A stretch of DNA of 64,000 nt from Luteimonas terrae (GCF_004358165.1 NZ_SMTG01000002.1:62001-126000), one strand, 5' to 3'; positions 27,362 through 37,710 are shown, counted from the first letter of the stretch. Numbers and translations: made by a program. Notes: generated by a model from the letters alone, not told the origin.

Positions 27362-27915
27362 GAGACCCGTCCGTCGGCGTGGATGCCGGCCAGACGACCC
27401 TGCGCGTGCAGGATTAGATCGCAGAGTTCACGCCCGGCGCCGCGGCCACCGTTGGCACGGGTCCGCCAGTGCGCGCTGTCGCCGGCGCAGGCGTGCGCGT
27501 CCGCGGGCGACACCGCCAGGCCGACCGCGCGCATGACGCCAACATCGGCCAGGTCGTCGCCCATGAAGGCCACCTCGTCCAGGCCGATGCCCAGCGATGC
27601 GCACAGCGACTCGACACGCTCGCGCTTGTCGGCGACGTGCACGTGCGCCTGGACGCCGAGGTCTTCGGCGCGGCGCTCGACGATGCCGCCCTTGCGCGCG
27701 GTCACCAGCGCCACCGTGATGCCCGACTTGCGCAGCAGCACCAGGCCCTGGCCGTCGTGCACGTGGAAGGTCTTGATCTCGCGGCCCTCGCTGTCGAAGC
27801 CGAGGCTGCCGTCGGTCAGCGTGCCGTCGACGTCGAAGCACGCCAGACGCACGCGCGCCGCGCGGTCGAGGATCGCGGCAGGCACATCGGCGAAGGGAGT
27901 GGGCGGGTGAGGCAT
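27358..27915 (-). CDS. kdsC: 3-deoxy-D-manno-octulosonate 8-phosphate phosphatase
   Basis: HAD-family phosphatase that makes Kdo for the LPS inner core. The nucleophile motif DVDGTLTDG lies near the N-terminus; then HVHDGQGLVLLRKSGI, VALVTARKGG, and the metal-binding FMGDDLADVGVM. The family has no cap domain and works as a tetramer, consistent with the short length. Start choice is uncertain: ATGs at 27915, 27936 and 27951 are all in frame; 27915 gives the length closest to xanthomonad homologues. It follows kdsD and overlaps lptC by four bases. Confidence 0.93.
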   Translation of the reverse strand: MPHPPTPFADVPAAILDRAARVRLACFDVDGTLTDGSLGFDSEGREIKTFHVHDGQGLVLLRKSGITVALVTARKGGIVERRAEDLGVQAHVHVADKRERVESLCASLGIGLDEVAFMGDDLADVGVMRAVGLAVSPADAHACAGDSAHWRTRANGGRGAGRELCDLILHAQGRLAGIHADGRVS

Positions 27916-27955
27916 TGTTTCGAAGGTATCGGGCATGACGTGAATGGGCACCTGC

Positions 27956-28966
27956 TCAGACCACGCGGGCGCGCAGCAGGTCCTGGATGTTCAGCGCGCC
28001 GACCACGCGGCGCTCGCCGTCCACCACCGGCAGCATGGTGATCTTGCGGGTTTCCATCAGGCGCGCCGCCTCGACGGCGAGCGCGTCGGCGGAAATCGCG
28101 AACGGGTCGCGGGTCATGACATCGGCGATGCGCGCGTTGCGGACATCGACCGCGGGATCGGTCAGGGTGCGGCGCAGGTCGCCATCGGTATACAGGCCGA
28201 TCAGGCGGCGCTGGTCGTCGACGATCACGGTCATGCCCAGGCGCTTGCGGCTCATTTCCATCAGCGCGTCGGCCAGCGACGCGTCCGCGGCGATCGCCGG
28301 GATCTCGTCGCCGCCGTGCATGACGTCGCGGATGTGCAGCAGCAGACGTCGGCCGAGCGCGCCGGCCGGATGCGAGCGGGCGAAGTCGTCGGCGGTGAAG
28401 CCGCGCGCCTCCAGCAACGCGACCGCCAGCGCATCGCCCATGGCCAGCGAGGCGGTGGTGCTGGCCGTCGGCGCCAGCGCCAGCGGGCAGGCTTCGGCCG
28501 GCACGCTGATGTCGAGGTGGATGTCGGCGGACGTCGCCATCGTCGATGCGGGTCGGCCGGTCATCGCGATGACGATGTTGCCCTGGCGCTTGAGCACCGG
28601 CAGCAGCATCAGGATCTCGTCCGACTCGCCCGAATACGACAGCGCCAGCACCACGTCGGCGTCGGTGATCATGCCCAGGTCGCCGTGTCCGGCTTCGCCC
28701 GGATGCACGTAGAAGGCCGGGGTGCCGGTCGATGCGAAGGTCGCGGCGATCTTGCGTGCCACATGGCCGGACTTGCCCATGCCGGTGCAGACCACGCGGC
28801 CACGGCATTCGAGCATGCGGGCGCAGGCCGCGGAAAAGGCGCCGTCCAGACGCGCCGCAACGGCGTTCAGACCCTCGACCTCGACCTCGAATACGCGGCG
28901 TCCGCTGGCGGCGAAACCGGAGCTGACGACGGCATCGTCGGGGGCGGGCGCGACCATATCCGGCAC
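27956..28966 (-). CDS. kdsD: Arabinose-5-phosphate isomerase
   Basis: Converts ribulose 5-phosphate to arabinose 5-phosphate, the first Kdo-specific step. The 336 residues comprise an N-terminal SIS domain (RVVCTGMGKSGHVARKIAAT, GDLGMITDADVVLALSYSGE, LAPTASTTASLAMGDALA) followed by two CBS domains (RDVMHGGDEIPAIAADASLA and VMTRDPFAISADALAVEAAR). Two starts are possible, 28966 and a nearby ATG at 28957. It leads the lpt-rpoN run and is divergent from ibaG-murA. Confidence 0.95.
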   Translation of the reverse strand: MPDMVAPAPDDAVVSSGFAASGRRVFEVEVEGLNAVAARLDGAFSAACARMLECRGRVVCTGMGKSGHVARKIAATFASTGTPAFYVHPGEAGHGDLGMITDADVVLALSYSGESDEILMLLPVLKRQGNIVIAMTGRPASTMATSADIHLDISVPAEACPLALAPTASTTASLAMGDALAVALLEARGFTADDFARSHPAGALGRRLLLHIRDVMHGGDEIPAIAADASLADALMEMSRKRLGMTVIVDDQRRLIGLYTDGDLRRTLTDPAVDVRNARIADVMTRDPFAISADALAVEAARLMETRKITMLPVVDGERRVVGALNIQDLLRARVV

Positions 28967-28982
28967 TGGGCTTTTCCGTTAG

Positions 28983-30632
<1,650 letters not shown>

Positions 30633-30633
30633 C

Positions 30634-30930
30634 GTGGCCTTCCGCGGACGACTCTCGAACCGGCGCATCGCTCTGTTCGTGACGATAGCGATGGTGCTGG
30701 TCGCGCTCGGCTGGATGCGCTACACCGGCGCAGCCGCGCTCAGCGGCATGCCGTTCAAGGACATGGACTGGAACGAGGATGGGGAGCTGACCCGCGGCGA
30801 AGTCCTGCAGGGTTTCTTCACCATCAGCGCCGTGCAGACGAAGGCGGGCAACCGCAGCTGCACCGAGTATCGGCACCGCGGCTCGAACGAACCGATCCGC
30901 GTGGAATGCCGGACCGAAGCCGCCCCCTGA
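30634..30930 (+). CDS. Small membrane-anchored EF-hand protein
   Basis: A 98-residue protein starting at GTG, one base after the murA stop. Residues 11-29 form a hydrophobic helix (signal anchor), and the exposed part has one canonical EF-hand loop: Asp45, Asn47, Asp49, Gly50, Leu52 and Glu56 in DWNEDGELTRGE. A later segment contains two cysteines (NRSCTEYRHRG and VECRTEAAP) that might form a disulfide in the periplasm. Function unknown; calcium binding is inferred. It ends 22 bases before a strong bidirectional terminator. Confidence 0.72.
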   Translation: MAFRGRLSNRRIALFVTIAMVLVALGWMRYTGAAALSGMPFKDMDWNEDGELTRGEVLQGFFTISAVQTKAGNRSCTEYRHRGSNEPIRVECRTEAAP

Positions 30931-30952
30931 CGCACACCCACGTCCGGATACG

Positions 30953-30979
30953 AAAAGGCCCCGCATCGCGGGGCCTTTT
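30953..30979. terminator. Bidirectional rho-independent terminator
   Basis: A perfect 12-bp stem AAAAGGCCCCGC / GCGGGGCCTTTT with an ATC loop. A-tract and T-tract flanks on both sides make it work in either direction. It separates the murA operon (plus strand) from the purM-to-DUF3108 operon that ends from the other side. Confidence 0.9.
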
Positions 30980-30997
30980 CTATTTGCAGCCGATGGA

Positions 30998-31717
30998 TCA
31001 GTTGACCGCCTGCAAACGCATGTCGATGTGGTCCTTGCCGTCACGACGCTGCAGCAGGCGCGCCGGCACCGGCAGGTCGTCGACGATCCACGCGATGATC
31101 TCGCGACGACCGTCGGTGCGCACGACCTTGGTCGCCTGCATCGACTTGCCACCCACGGTCACCTGTTCGGTGCCCTGGCGTTCGAACAGCTGGCGCTTGG
31201 CGCGGCCGTCCTCGACCAGGCGATAGCGCAGCGGCGACTTGCCGGCCTGCACGTCACGCACCAGTACCAGGTTCATCAGCATGCCGTCGAGGTCGCCGGC
31301 CTGCAGCGGCACCGGTGCGCTCTGGCCCTCGCGCACGTCGCCGCTGAAACGCGCTTCGCCGGCGCTCCAGTCATAGCGCGTGGTGAGCTCGCGGTTCTTC
31401 ATCAGCATCGCGGCCAGGCCCGATTCGCCGCGCTGCGAATCGCTGCTCGACACGGGGCGCCACTGGTCGCCGTTGGTCTCGAAGACGGTGTTCTGCTCCA
31501 GCCGCGCGCCTGCACCGGCGACCTGCAACGCGTACTTCCAGCGGTTGCCGCCCTCGCGCGCCAGATTCATGTTCGCCTGCGCGCGCATGCCCATGTAGTT
31601 GGCCTGGTAGCTCGCGGAGAACGGCTCGATCGCCATCGCCGGCAGCGCGGCGAGCGTGAGCAGGGCGACGCTCGCGGTCGCGAGCAGTCGGGACAGGGAG
31701 GTTCGGATCTTCATCAT
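30998..31717 (-). CDS. DUF3108 exported protein (second tandem copy)
   Basis: A 239-residue periplasmic protein with a Sec signal peptide (LLATASVALLTLAALPAMA, cleavage near AMA). The DUF3108 pattern appears as IEPFSASYQANYMGMRAQA, RYDWSAGEARFSGDVREGQ, DLDGMLMNLVLVRDVQAGK and IIAWIVDDLPVPARLLQRRDG. DUF3108 proteins bind outer-membrane or periplasmic ligands of unknown nature. A strong AAGGAG ribosome site precedes ATGATG. It overlaps the end of the upstream DUF3108 gene by four bases and is clearly its paralogue. Confidence 0.85.
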   Translation of the reverse strand: MMKIRTSLSRLLATASVALLTLAALPAMAIEPFSASYQANYMGMRAQANMNLAREGGNRWKYALQVAGAGARLEQNTVFETNGDQWRPVSSSDSQRGESGLAAMLMKNRELTTRYDWSAGEARFSGDVREGQSAPVPLQAGDLDGMLMNLVLVRDVQAGKSPLRYRLVEDGRAKRQLFERQGTEQVTVGGKSMQATKVVRTDGRREIIAWIVDDLPVPARLLQRRDGKDHIDMRLQAVN

Positions 31718-32439
31718 GGTGCTCCTTGGTATTCGACCAGGCGCAGGTCCACCGCGTCCTCGCCGTTCTCGCGTTGCAGGATGCGCACCGGCGTGGGCAC
31801 GCCGTCCGCAACCCAGATGATCATTTCGTCGTTGCCGCCGTTGGTCCGTGAAACCCGCAGCGCCGAATAGCTGATCTCGCCGACCTGTACCAGTTCGGTA
31901 TCCGCCGCGACCTGGTAGGCGTACTCGCGCACGCGACCGCCGTCGACGAAGCGGTACTGCAGCGCGGCGCCCGGTGCGGCATCGCGCATGACTGCCAGGT
32001 TGATGAGCAGCGCGCTCATATCGCCCGGCTTCAGCGCCACCGGGTCGCGGCGCCGCTTGCTGATGTCGCCGGTCCACCGGGCCGTGCCGGTGTTCCAGTC
32101 GTAGACGCCCTCGACCTTGCGGTTGAAGAACACCGCCGCCTTGCGCGTCGTGCTCTGGCGCAGCGGGCGATAGACGTTGTCGCCGACCACGTCGAACAGC
32201 GTGTCCTGGTCGAGGTTGAGCGCCAGGATGCCGGCCAGACCCCGGTTGCCGCGGATGCCCAGATCGATCTGCCACTGCGCGCCCTGCGGCTGCAGGCGCA
32301 TCGTCGCCGCCCCGGCCTGCTTGCCCTCGTACCAAGCGTCGTAAGTCGCGACGAACGGCTCCAGCCCCGCCGCACGGGCAGGGGGGGGGCACGCAACGGA
32401 CAGCAGCGCGACTGCGATCAGGGGGAGGAGGGCACGCAT
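31714..32439 (-). CDS. DUF3108 exported protein (first tandem copy)
   Basis: A 241-residue paralogue of the next gene, with GLEPFVATYDAWYEGKQAGA, VYDWNTGTARWTGDISKRR, DMSALLINLAVMRDAAPGA and MIIWVADGVPTPVRILQREN in the same order. The signal peptide (LLPLIAVALLSVAC) is followed by PPPARAA; a run of nine G on the plus strand (32381-32389) encodes the three prolines there. Loss or gain of one base would break the reading frame just after the signal peptide. It follows purN by ten bases in the same orientation. Confidence 0.84.
   Translation of the reverse strand: MRALLPLIAVALLSVACPPPARAAGLEPFVATYDAWYEGKQAGAATMRLQPQGAQWQIDLGIRGNRGLAGILALNLDQDTLFDVVGDNVYRPLRQSTTRKAAVFFNRKVEGVYDWNTGTARWTGDISKRRRDPVALKPGDMSALLINLAVMRDAAPGAALQYRFVDGGRVREYAYQVAADTELVQVGEISYSALRVSRTNGGNDEMIIWVADGVPTPVRILQRENGEDAVDLRLVEYQGAP
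32381..32389. repeat. Nine-base homopolymer G tract in a signal-peptide region
   Basis: Uninterrupted G9 (C9 on the coding strand), encoding Pro-Pro-Pro directly after the signal peptide of the first DUF3108 protein. Such tracts are prone to slippage during replication or sequencing. Confidence 0.75.
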
Positions 32440-32449
32440 ACGGCGGTCA

Positions 32450-33106
32450 TCATGCGAAGCGATCGGTGGCTGTCAGCTGAAGCGGGGCGGCCATCAGACG
32501 ACCGTCCGCATGAACGCCTTCTTCATGCCAGCACACGCGCCCCGATGCGATCCGGCGCAGGGTTTCGAGCAGCAAGGGATGTTCGCGCGCGAGCACGCGC
32601 CCGGCGAGCGTCGATGCATCGTCACCCGCCAGTACCGGCACGCGCGCCTGCGCGATCACCGGGCCGCCGTCGAGCTCGGCGGTGACGAAATGCACGCTGC
32701 AGCCGTGCTCGGCGACGCCGGCGTCGAGCACGCGCTGGTGCGTGTGCAGACCCTTGAACGCCGGCAGCAGCGATGGATGGATGTTCACCAGTTGCCCGGC
32801 ACGCATTTCGAGTACGGCTGCGCCGATGAGGCGCATGTAGCCGGCGCAGACGATCAGGTCGGGCGCGGCCGCGTCGATGGCGTCGAACAGCGCGGCGTCG
32901 TGCGCGGCGCGGTCGGCGAAGTCGCGCGGGCGGACCGCACGTGCGGGAATACCGGCATCGCGGGCGCGCACGAGCGCCTGCGCGTCGCTGCGGTCCGACC
33001 ACACGCCGACCACGTCCGCATCGAGCGTACCTGCGTCGATCGCGTCGAGAATCGCCTGCAGGTTGCTGCCGCGGCCGGAGGCGAGGACCGCAAGACGCAA
33101 CGTCAT
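32450..33106 (-). CDS. purN: Phosphoribosylglycinamide formyltransferase
   Basis: Third step of purine synthesis, using 10-formyl-THF. The 218 residues contain LAVLASGRGSNLQAILDAID at the N-terminus, VCAGYMRLIGAAVLEMRAGQ, the catalytic Asn-His-Asp region around NIHPSLLPAFKGLHTH and HFVTAELDGGPVIAQARV. The gene lies two bases after a small membrane-protein gene that itself overlaps purM, so purM-X-purN is one transcript, followed by the DUF3108 pair. Confidence 0.95.
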   Translation of the reverse strand: MTLRLAVLASGRGSNLQAILDAIDAGTLDADVVGVWSDRSDAQALVRARDAGIPARAVRPRDFADRAAHDAALFDAIDAAAPDLIVCAGYMRLIGAAVLEMRAGQLVNIHPSLLPAFKGLHTHQRVLDAGVAEHGCSVHFVTAELDGGPVIAQARVPVLAGDDASTLAGRVLAREHPLLLETLRRIASGRVCWHEEGVHADGRLMAAPLQLTATDRFA

Positions 33107-33107
33107 G

Positions 33108-33527
33108 TCAGGCCGTCGCGAAACGGGCCTTCACGGCCGGTCGTAGCAGAACGATCAGCGAGCACACGCCCAGCACCGTGCCGAACGGGGCGATCGCACA
33201 GCACAGGCCGGCGACGATCAGGCAGGCCAAGTGATGCCGCCGCTTCGACAAATTGCGCCCCGTCCAGGCGAGCAGCGCCGCCATGCCGAGCCCGCCGAGG
33301 ATAAAGACCAAGGCGATGCCGACCAGAATCCCGCCAACGAAGCGCGCATCCGAATCGCCGGGCGACAGGTGACCGCTCAGCATGCCAATGCCCATCAGCA
33401 GGTGCAGCGTTGGCAGGAGCGCGAACAGCGCCGTGAACGCGGCCAGCACGTAATGGAAGATCGCGAGCAGGCGCAGATGCTCGTCGTCGCGCGCGGCGAC
33501 GAGCGCGTCCTCAAGCGATGCGGACAC
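33108..33527 (-). CDS. Small membrane protein inserted between purM and purN
   Basis: A 139-residue protein with about four hydrophobic helices: [49 protein letters not shown] and [19 protein letters not shown]. The sequence resembles a small xanthomonad integral membrane family without function (LSIFHYVLGG and APFGTVLGV are recognisable landmarks). A GTG at 33527 is the only usable start before the first helix and overlaps the purM stop by 17 bases. It ends one base before purN. Its lodging inside a purine operon suggests co-expression only. Confidence 0.75.
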   Translation of the reverse strand: MSASLEDALVAARDDEHLRLLAIFHYVLAAFTALFALLPTLHLLMGIGMLSGHLSPGDSDARFVGGILVGIALVFILGGLGMAALLAWTGRNLSKRRHHLACLIVAGLCCAIAPFGTVLGVCSLIVLLRPAVKARFATA

Positions 33528-34554
33528 GGTCGCCTTCGCCGGCGCCCACGACCTCGCCGATCGTCCAGTGCGCCAGCGCCAGTCCGTCGAGCGCATCGCC
33601 GAACGCGGCGACGCTGCCGGCCGGTACCACCAGCACGAAGCCGATGCCGCAGTTGAAGGTGCGCCACATCTCGTGGTCGGCGACCGCGCCTTCGCGCTGC
33701 AGCCATTCGAACACCGGCGGCTGCGGCCAGGACTTCGCATCGATGGTCAGGCCGAGGCCTTCGGGGATCACGCGGATGATGTTCTCGGTCAGGCCGCCGC
33801 CGGTGACGTGGGCCATCGCGTGCAGCTGCGGGCCGAGTTCGCCGCGCAGCAGCTCCAGCACCGGCTTCACGTAGAGCGTGGTCGGCGCCATCAGCGCATC
33901 GACCAGCTTGACGCCACCGACGTCGAGATCTGCCGGGCTGCCGGCCCGTTCGTAGATGCGGCGGACCAGCGAGTAGCCGTTCGAATGCGGGCCACTCGAA
34001 GCGATGCCGATGAGCACGTCGCCGGGCTGCACCTTGCTGCCGTCGCGCAGCTCCGACTTCTCGACCGCACCGACGGTGAAGCCGGCCAGGTCGTATTCGC
34101 CGATGCCGTACATGTCCGGCATCTCGGCGGTCTCGCCGCCGATCAGCGCGCAGCCCGACAGCTCGCAACCGCGGGCGATGCCGCCGATGACCGCAGCCGT
34201 GGTGTCGATGTCGAGCTTGCCGGTGGCGAAGTAGTCGAGAAAGAACAGCGGTTCGGCGCCTTGCACCAGCACGTCGTTGACGCACATCGCGACCAGGTCG
34301 ATGCCGATCGTGTCGTGGCGACCCAGCTGCTGGGCCAGCTTGAGCTTGGTGCCCACGCCGTCGGTGCCTGACACCAGCACCGGTTCGCGGTACTTGCCCG
34401 ACAGGTCGAACAATGCGCCGAAGCCGCCCAGGCCGCCCATGACCTCGGGCCGGAAGCTGCGCTTGACCAGCGGCTTGATGCGTTCGACGAGTTCGTTGCC
34501 CGCGTCGATGTCGACGCCTGCATCGCGGTAGGTCAGGGGAGTGGGAGCGGTCAC
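33511..34554 (-). CDS. purM: Phosphoribosylformylglycinamidine cyclo-ligase
   Basis: Fifth step of purine synthesis (AIR synthetase). The 347 residues show [20 protein letters not shown] at the start, [77 protein letters not shown] and [18 protein letters not shown], all diagnostic. It begins the leftward purM-X-purN-DUF3108-DUF3108 operon and is divergent from the DUF2066 gene, with about 118 bp between the two starts for promoters. Confidence 0.96.
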   Translation of the reverse strand: MTAPTPLTYRDAGVDIDAGNELVERIKPLVKRSFRPEVMGGLGGFGALFDLSGKYREPVLVSGTDGVGTKLKLAQQLGRHDTIGIDLVAMCVNDVLVQGAEPLFFLDYFATGKLDIDTTAAVIGGIARGCELSGCALIGGETAEMPDMYGIGEYDLAGFTVGAVEKSELRDGSKVQPGDVLIGIASSGPHSNGYSLVRRIYERAGSPADLDVGGVKLVDALMAPTTLYVKPVLELLRGELGPQLHAMAHVTGGGLTENIIRVIPEGLGLTIDAKSWPQPPVFEWLQREGAVADHEMWRTFNCGIGFVLVVPAGSVAAFGDALDGLALAHWTIGEVVGAGEGDRVRIA

Positions 34555-34672
34555 GGCGGCCTTCGCACGGCGGTAAGACCGGTGATTTTAGCAGCCGGCT
34601 GCGCCGCAGTCGTGCGTCCGGCGCCCGTGTGACGGGGACCGTGAACACGGTTTGTGGCACCATCGCGCCTCG

Positions 34673-35797
34673 ATGCCGCCCCGATCCAGGATCCGCCGGA
34701 TGCACCGCCCCAAGCGCTCGATTGCAATGATGGTCTGGCTGCTGGCCGCGCTGCTGGGCACGTTCGTCGTGACCGGCACGGCGTCCGCGCAGCGCATGGA
34801 GGGCGACCGCGCGGCCGCCATCGGACCGTACGCGGCCGAGATCACCGTCCGCAGCCAGAGCGAGTCCGAGCGCGAGGCCGGTTTCACCCGCGCACTGGCC
34901 CAGGTGCTGGGCAAGCTGTCGGGCGACCGCAACGCCGCGCAGCGCCCGGGCGTGGCGCAGGAGCTGCGCCGCGCGTCGCAGTACGTGGAGGGCTACGACT
35001 ACCGTCAGGACGAGGGCGTGTCCTCGCGCGGATCGCCGACCTTTAGCACCAAGCTGGTCGTGCGCTTCCGCCAGGCCGATGTCGACGCCGTCGCCGGCGC
35101 GTTGGGCCTGCCGATCTGGCCCGACCCGCGTCCGCGTCCGGTGATGTGGCTGGCGATCGACGACGGCTCCGGCCCGCGTCTGGTCGGTCTGCAACAGAAC
35201 AATGTCGCCCGTCCCACGCTGGACCGCGCCGTCGAGCGCGGGTTCCGGCTCGGCCTGCCGAGCGGCAACGCCGCCGAACAGGCGGCGGTCGGTGCGATCT
35301 GGCGTGGCGATACCGCCGCCGTCGCACGCATCTCGTCCCGCTACAACCCGCCGATGCAGCTGATCGGCAAGCTCTATCGCGACGGCGCGGGCGGTTGGAA
35401 GGCCGACTGGATCTTCGTCGACAGCGGCCGCGTGCTCGCGCGCTGGAGCGAGACCGGCGCCGATGCGCGCCGCACGCTGGCCACCGGTGCCGACGGCGCG
35501 GCCGATGCGCTGGTCAAGCGCTACGCGCGCACCAGCCCGGCGGGTGCGCCGTCGACGCAGGCGATCGTGTTCTCGGGCATCAACAGCAGTGCCGACTACA
35601 TCCGTCTGTCCGCGCAGCTGCAGCGCATGTCCGTCGTCCGCGGCATGCGGCCGGTGCGCGCGACGCCGCTGGGTCTGGAAGTGCAACTGGATCTGCTCAC
35701 CGGCCTGACCGGCTTCCGGCGCATGGCCGACGAGAACGTATTCGTCGAGGCCGACGGCAACATCGAAGGCGTCACCCCCGTATTCCACCTGCGCTAA
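34673..35797 (+). CDS. DUF2066 exported protein
   Basis: A 374-residue protein with an N-terminal signal (MMVWLLAALLGTFVVTGTASAQ, cleavage near ASA). DUF2066 is recognised by the opening YAAEITVRSQSESEREAGFT, the QVLGKLSGDRNA segment, LVVRFRQADVDAVAGALGLP and a WIFVDSGRVLARWSETGAD middle part. The function of the family is unknown; the gene precedes perM and hda in xanthomonads and pseudomonads. ATG at 34700 is an alternative start nine residues downstream. Divergent from purM. Confidence 0.85.
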   Translation: MPPRSRIRRMHRPKRSIAMMVWLLAALLGTFVVTGTASAQRMEGDRAAAIGPYAAEITVRSQSESEREAGFTRALAQVLGKLSGDRNAAQRPGVAQELRRASQYVEGYDYRQDEGVSSRGSPTFSTKLVVRFRQADVDAVAGALGLPIWPDPRPRPVMWLAIDDGSGPRLVGLQQNNVARPTLDRAVERGFRLGLPSGNAAEQAAVGAIWRGDTAAVARISSRYNPPMQLIGKLYRDGAGGWKADWIFVDSGRVLARWSETGADARRTLATGADGAADALVKRYARTSPAGAPSTQAIVFSGINSSADYIRLSAQLQRMSVVRGMRPVRATPLGLEVQLDLLTGLTGFRRMADENVFVEADGNIEGVTPVFHLR

Positions 35798-35816
35798 GCG
35801 CCCGGACGCCAGCACG

Positions 35817-36992
35817 ATGATCCAGACCGATCCCGCGAACGTCGACATCGCGCGTTTTCTCAAGCGCCTGCAATGGGGCCTGGTGTTCTTCGCGGTGGGC
35901 TACGTCGTCTGGCTGCTCGGCCCGATCCTCACGCCCTTCGTGCTCGCGCTGCTGCTGGGCTGGCTGGGCGATCCGCTGGTCGACCGTCTGGAGCGTCGCG
36001 GCCGCTCGCGCGGCATTGCGGTGACGCTGGTGTTCGCGCTGATGACGCTGCTGCTGGCGCTGGTGCTGATCATCCTGGTGCCGATGATCGAGCGGCAGAT
36101 CGTCACTCTGATCGACAGCCTGCCGCAGTACCGCGACTGGCTGATGGGCACAGCGCTGCCGTGGATCGAGCAGCGCACCGGCTACGAGGTCATGGCCTGG
36201 CTCGACACCGAGCGTCTGATCGAACTGATCCGCGGCCACTGGCAGCAGGCCGGCGGCGTCGCGGCGACGGTGCTGGCGTATGCCTCGCGCTCGGGTTTCG
36301 CGATCCTCGCGCTGGTGATCAACCTGGTGCTGGTGCCGATTCTCGCCTTCTATTTCATGCGCGACTGGGACCTGCTGGTCGAGCGCGTGGCCTCGCTGAT
36401 TCCGCGCGACCACATCGACACCGCGACGCGCCTCGCGCGCGAGACCAGCGAATCGCTCGGCGGCTTCCTGCGCGGCCAGTTCCTGGTGATGCTGGGACAG
36501 GGCGCGATCTATGCGGTCGGCATGTCGCTCGTCGGGCTGCGCCTGGGTCTGCTGATCGGCATGGTGGCGGGCCTGATCAGCTTCATTCCGTATCTGGGCG
36601 CGACGATCGGCATCCTGCTCGCGCTGATCGCGGCGATCGTGCAGGTGCAGGGCTTCGACTGGACGCTGCTGATCCTGATCGGCGTGGTGTTCACGATCGG
36701 CCAGCTGGTCGAGAGCTATGTGCTCACGCCGCGCCTGGTCGGCGACCGCATCGGCCTGCATCCGGTCGCGGTGATCTTCGCCGTGCTCGCCGGCGGGCAG
36801 CTGTTCGGCTTCCTCGGCATGCTGCTGGCGCTGCCCGCGGCGGCAGTGATCAACGTGCTGCTGCGCTTCGCGCACGAGCGCTACACGCACAGCCGTCTCT
36901 ACGCGGGCGAGAAACCCGAGATCGAGATCGCCGGCAAGAATCCGCGCCAGGTCATCATCGTCACCGACGACAAGGGCATCGACGCGCCCTGA
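35817..36992 (+). CDS. AI-2E family transporter (PerM-like)
   Basis: A 391-residue inner-membrane protein of the AI-2 exporter/PerM family with about eight helices. WGLVFFAVGYVVWLLGPILT and ALLLGWLGDPLVDRLERRG form the N-terminal pair; FLRGQFLVMLGQGAIYAVGM and AGLISFIPYLGATIGILLAL and ESYVLTPRLVGDRIGLHPV are the family signatures. Members export diverse solutes or ions, and the substrate here is unknown. It follows DUF2066 by 19 bases and precedes hda by seven. Confidence 0.9.
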   Translation: MIQTDPANVDIARFLKRLQWGLVFFAVGYVVWLLGPILTPFVLALLLGWLGDPLVDRLERRGRSRGIAVTLVFALMTLLLALVLIILVPMIERQIVTLIDSLPQYRDWLMGTALPWIEQRTGYEVMAWLDTERLIELIRGHWQQAGGVAATVLAYASRSGFAILALVINLVLVPILAFYFMRDWDLLVERVASLIPRDHIDTATRLARETSESLGGFLRGQFLVMLGQGAIYAVGMSLVGLRLGLLIGMVAGLISFIPYLGATIGILLALIAAIVQVQGFDWTLLILIGVVFTIGQLVESYVLTPRLVGDRIGLHPVAVIFAVLAGGQLFGFLGMLLALPAAAVINVLLRFAHERYTHSRLYAGEKPEIEIAGKNPRQVIIVTDDKGIDAP

Positions 36993-36999
36993 TGTCCGC

Positions 37000-37701
37000 A
37001 TGAGCAGTCCGTCTCCCCAGCTGCCGCTGGCGCTCCGGTATCCGCCGGACCAGCGGCTGGAAACCTTCGTCGCCGACGACACCGCATTGCTGCCGCAGCT
37101 GCGCGATTTCGCGCTGGCCGGCGCACGGCGTGGGCTCTACGTCGAAGGCGCGTCCGGAACCGGCAAGACCCATCTGGCGATCGCGCTGTGCGCCGAGGCC
37201 GACAAGCTCGGCCGGCGTGCCGTCTACCTCCCGCTGCGCAGCGTGGCGGGCCGTCTGCGCGACGCGACTGCCGGGCTGGACGCACACGATCTGGTCGCGG
37301 TCGACGACGTCGACGCGATCGCCGGCGACCGGGACGACGAGATCGCCCTGTTCGATCTGCACAACCGGCTGCACGACGCCGGTCGCAGCGTGTTCTACAC
37401 CGCGTCGGCGGCGCCGGATTCACTCGACCTCGGCCTGCCGGATCTGCGTTCGCGCCTGGGCCAATGCATCCGCGTACCGCTGCCGGCACTCGACGACGCC
37501 GGCCGTCACGACCTGCTGCGCCTGCGCGCCGAACGCCGCGGCCTGCAGGTCGATGCCGCAACCATCGACTGGCTGCTGCGCCGCGTCGATCGCGACCTGC
37601 CGGCACTCACCGCACTGCTCGATCGCCTCGACCACGCATCCCTGGCATCGCAACGTCGGCTGACCGTGCCCTTCGTGCGTCAGGTGCTGGCGCTGGATTG
37701 A
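37000..37701 (+). CDS. hda: DnaA regulatory inactivator Hda
   Basis: A 233-residue DnaA-like AAA+ protein lacking the DNA-binding domain; it stimulates ATP hydrolysis by DnaA with the sliding clamp to prevent re-initiation. It has a clamp-binding element near the N-terminus (QLPLALRYP), Walker A GASGTGKTHLAIAL, a Walker B region HDLVAVDDVDAIAGD and the sensor 2 area RDLPALTALLDRLDHASL. The perM-hda order is conserved in gammaproteobacteria. It ends nine bases from the convergent PDZ gene. Confidence 0.94.
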   Translation: MSSPSPQLPLALRYPPDQRLETFVADDTALLPQLRDFALAGARRGLYVEGASGTGKTHLAIALCAEADKLGRRAVYLPLRSVAGRLRDATAGLDAHDLVAVDDVDAIAGDRDDEIALFDLHNRLHDAGRSVFYTASAAPDSLDLGLPDLRSRLGQCIRVPLPALDDAGRHDLLRLRAERRGLQVDAATIDWLLRRVDRDLPALTALLDRLDHASLASQRRLTVPFVRQVLALD

Positions 37702-37710
37702 GCGCGCGTG

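Noticed and set aside
33395-35863. An 822-residue open frame on the minus strand
   Set aside because: It is antisense of the DUF2066 gene and then out of frame with purM, so it cannot be a real fusion.
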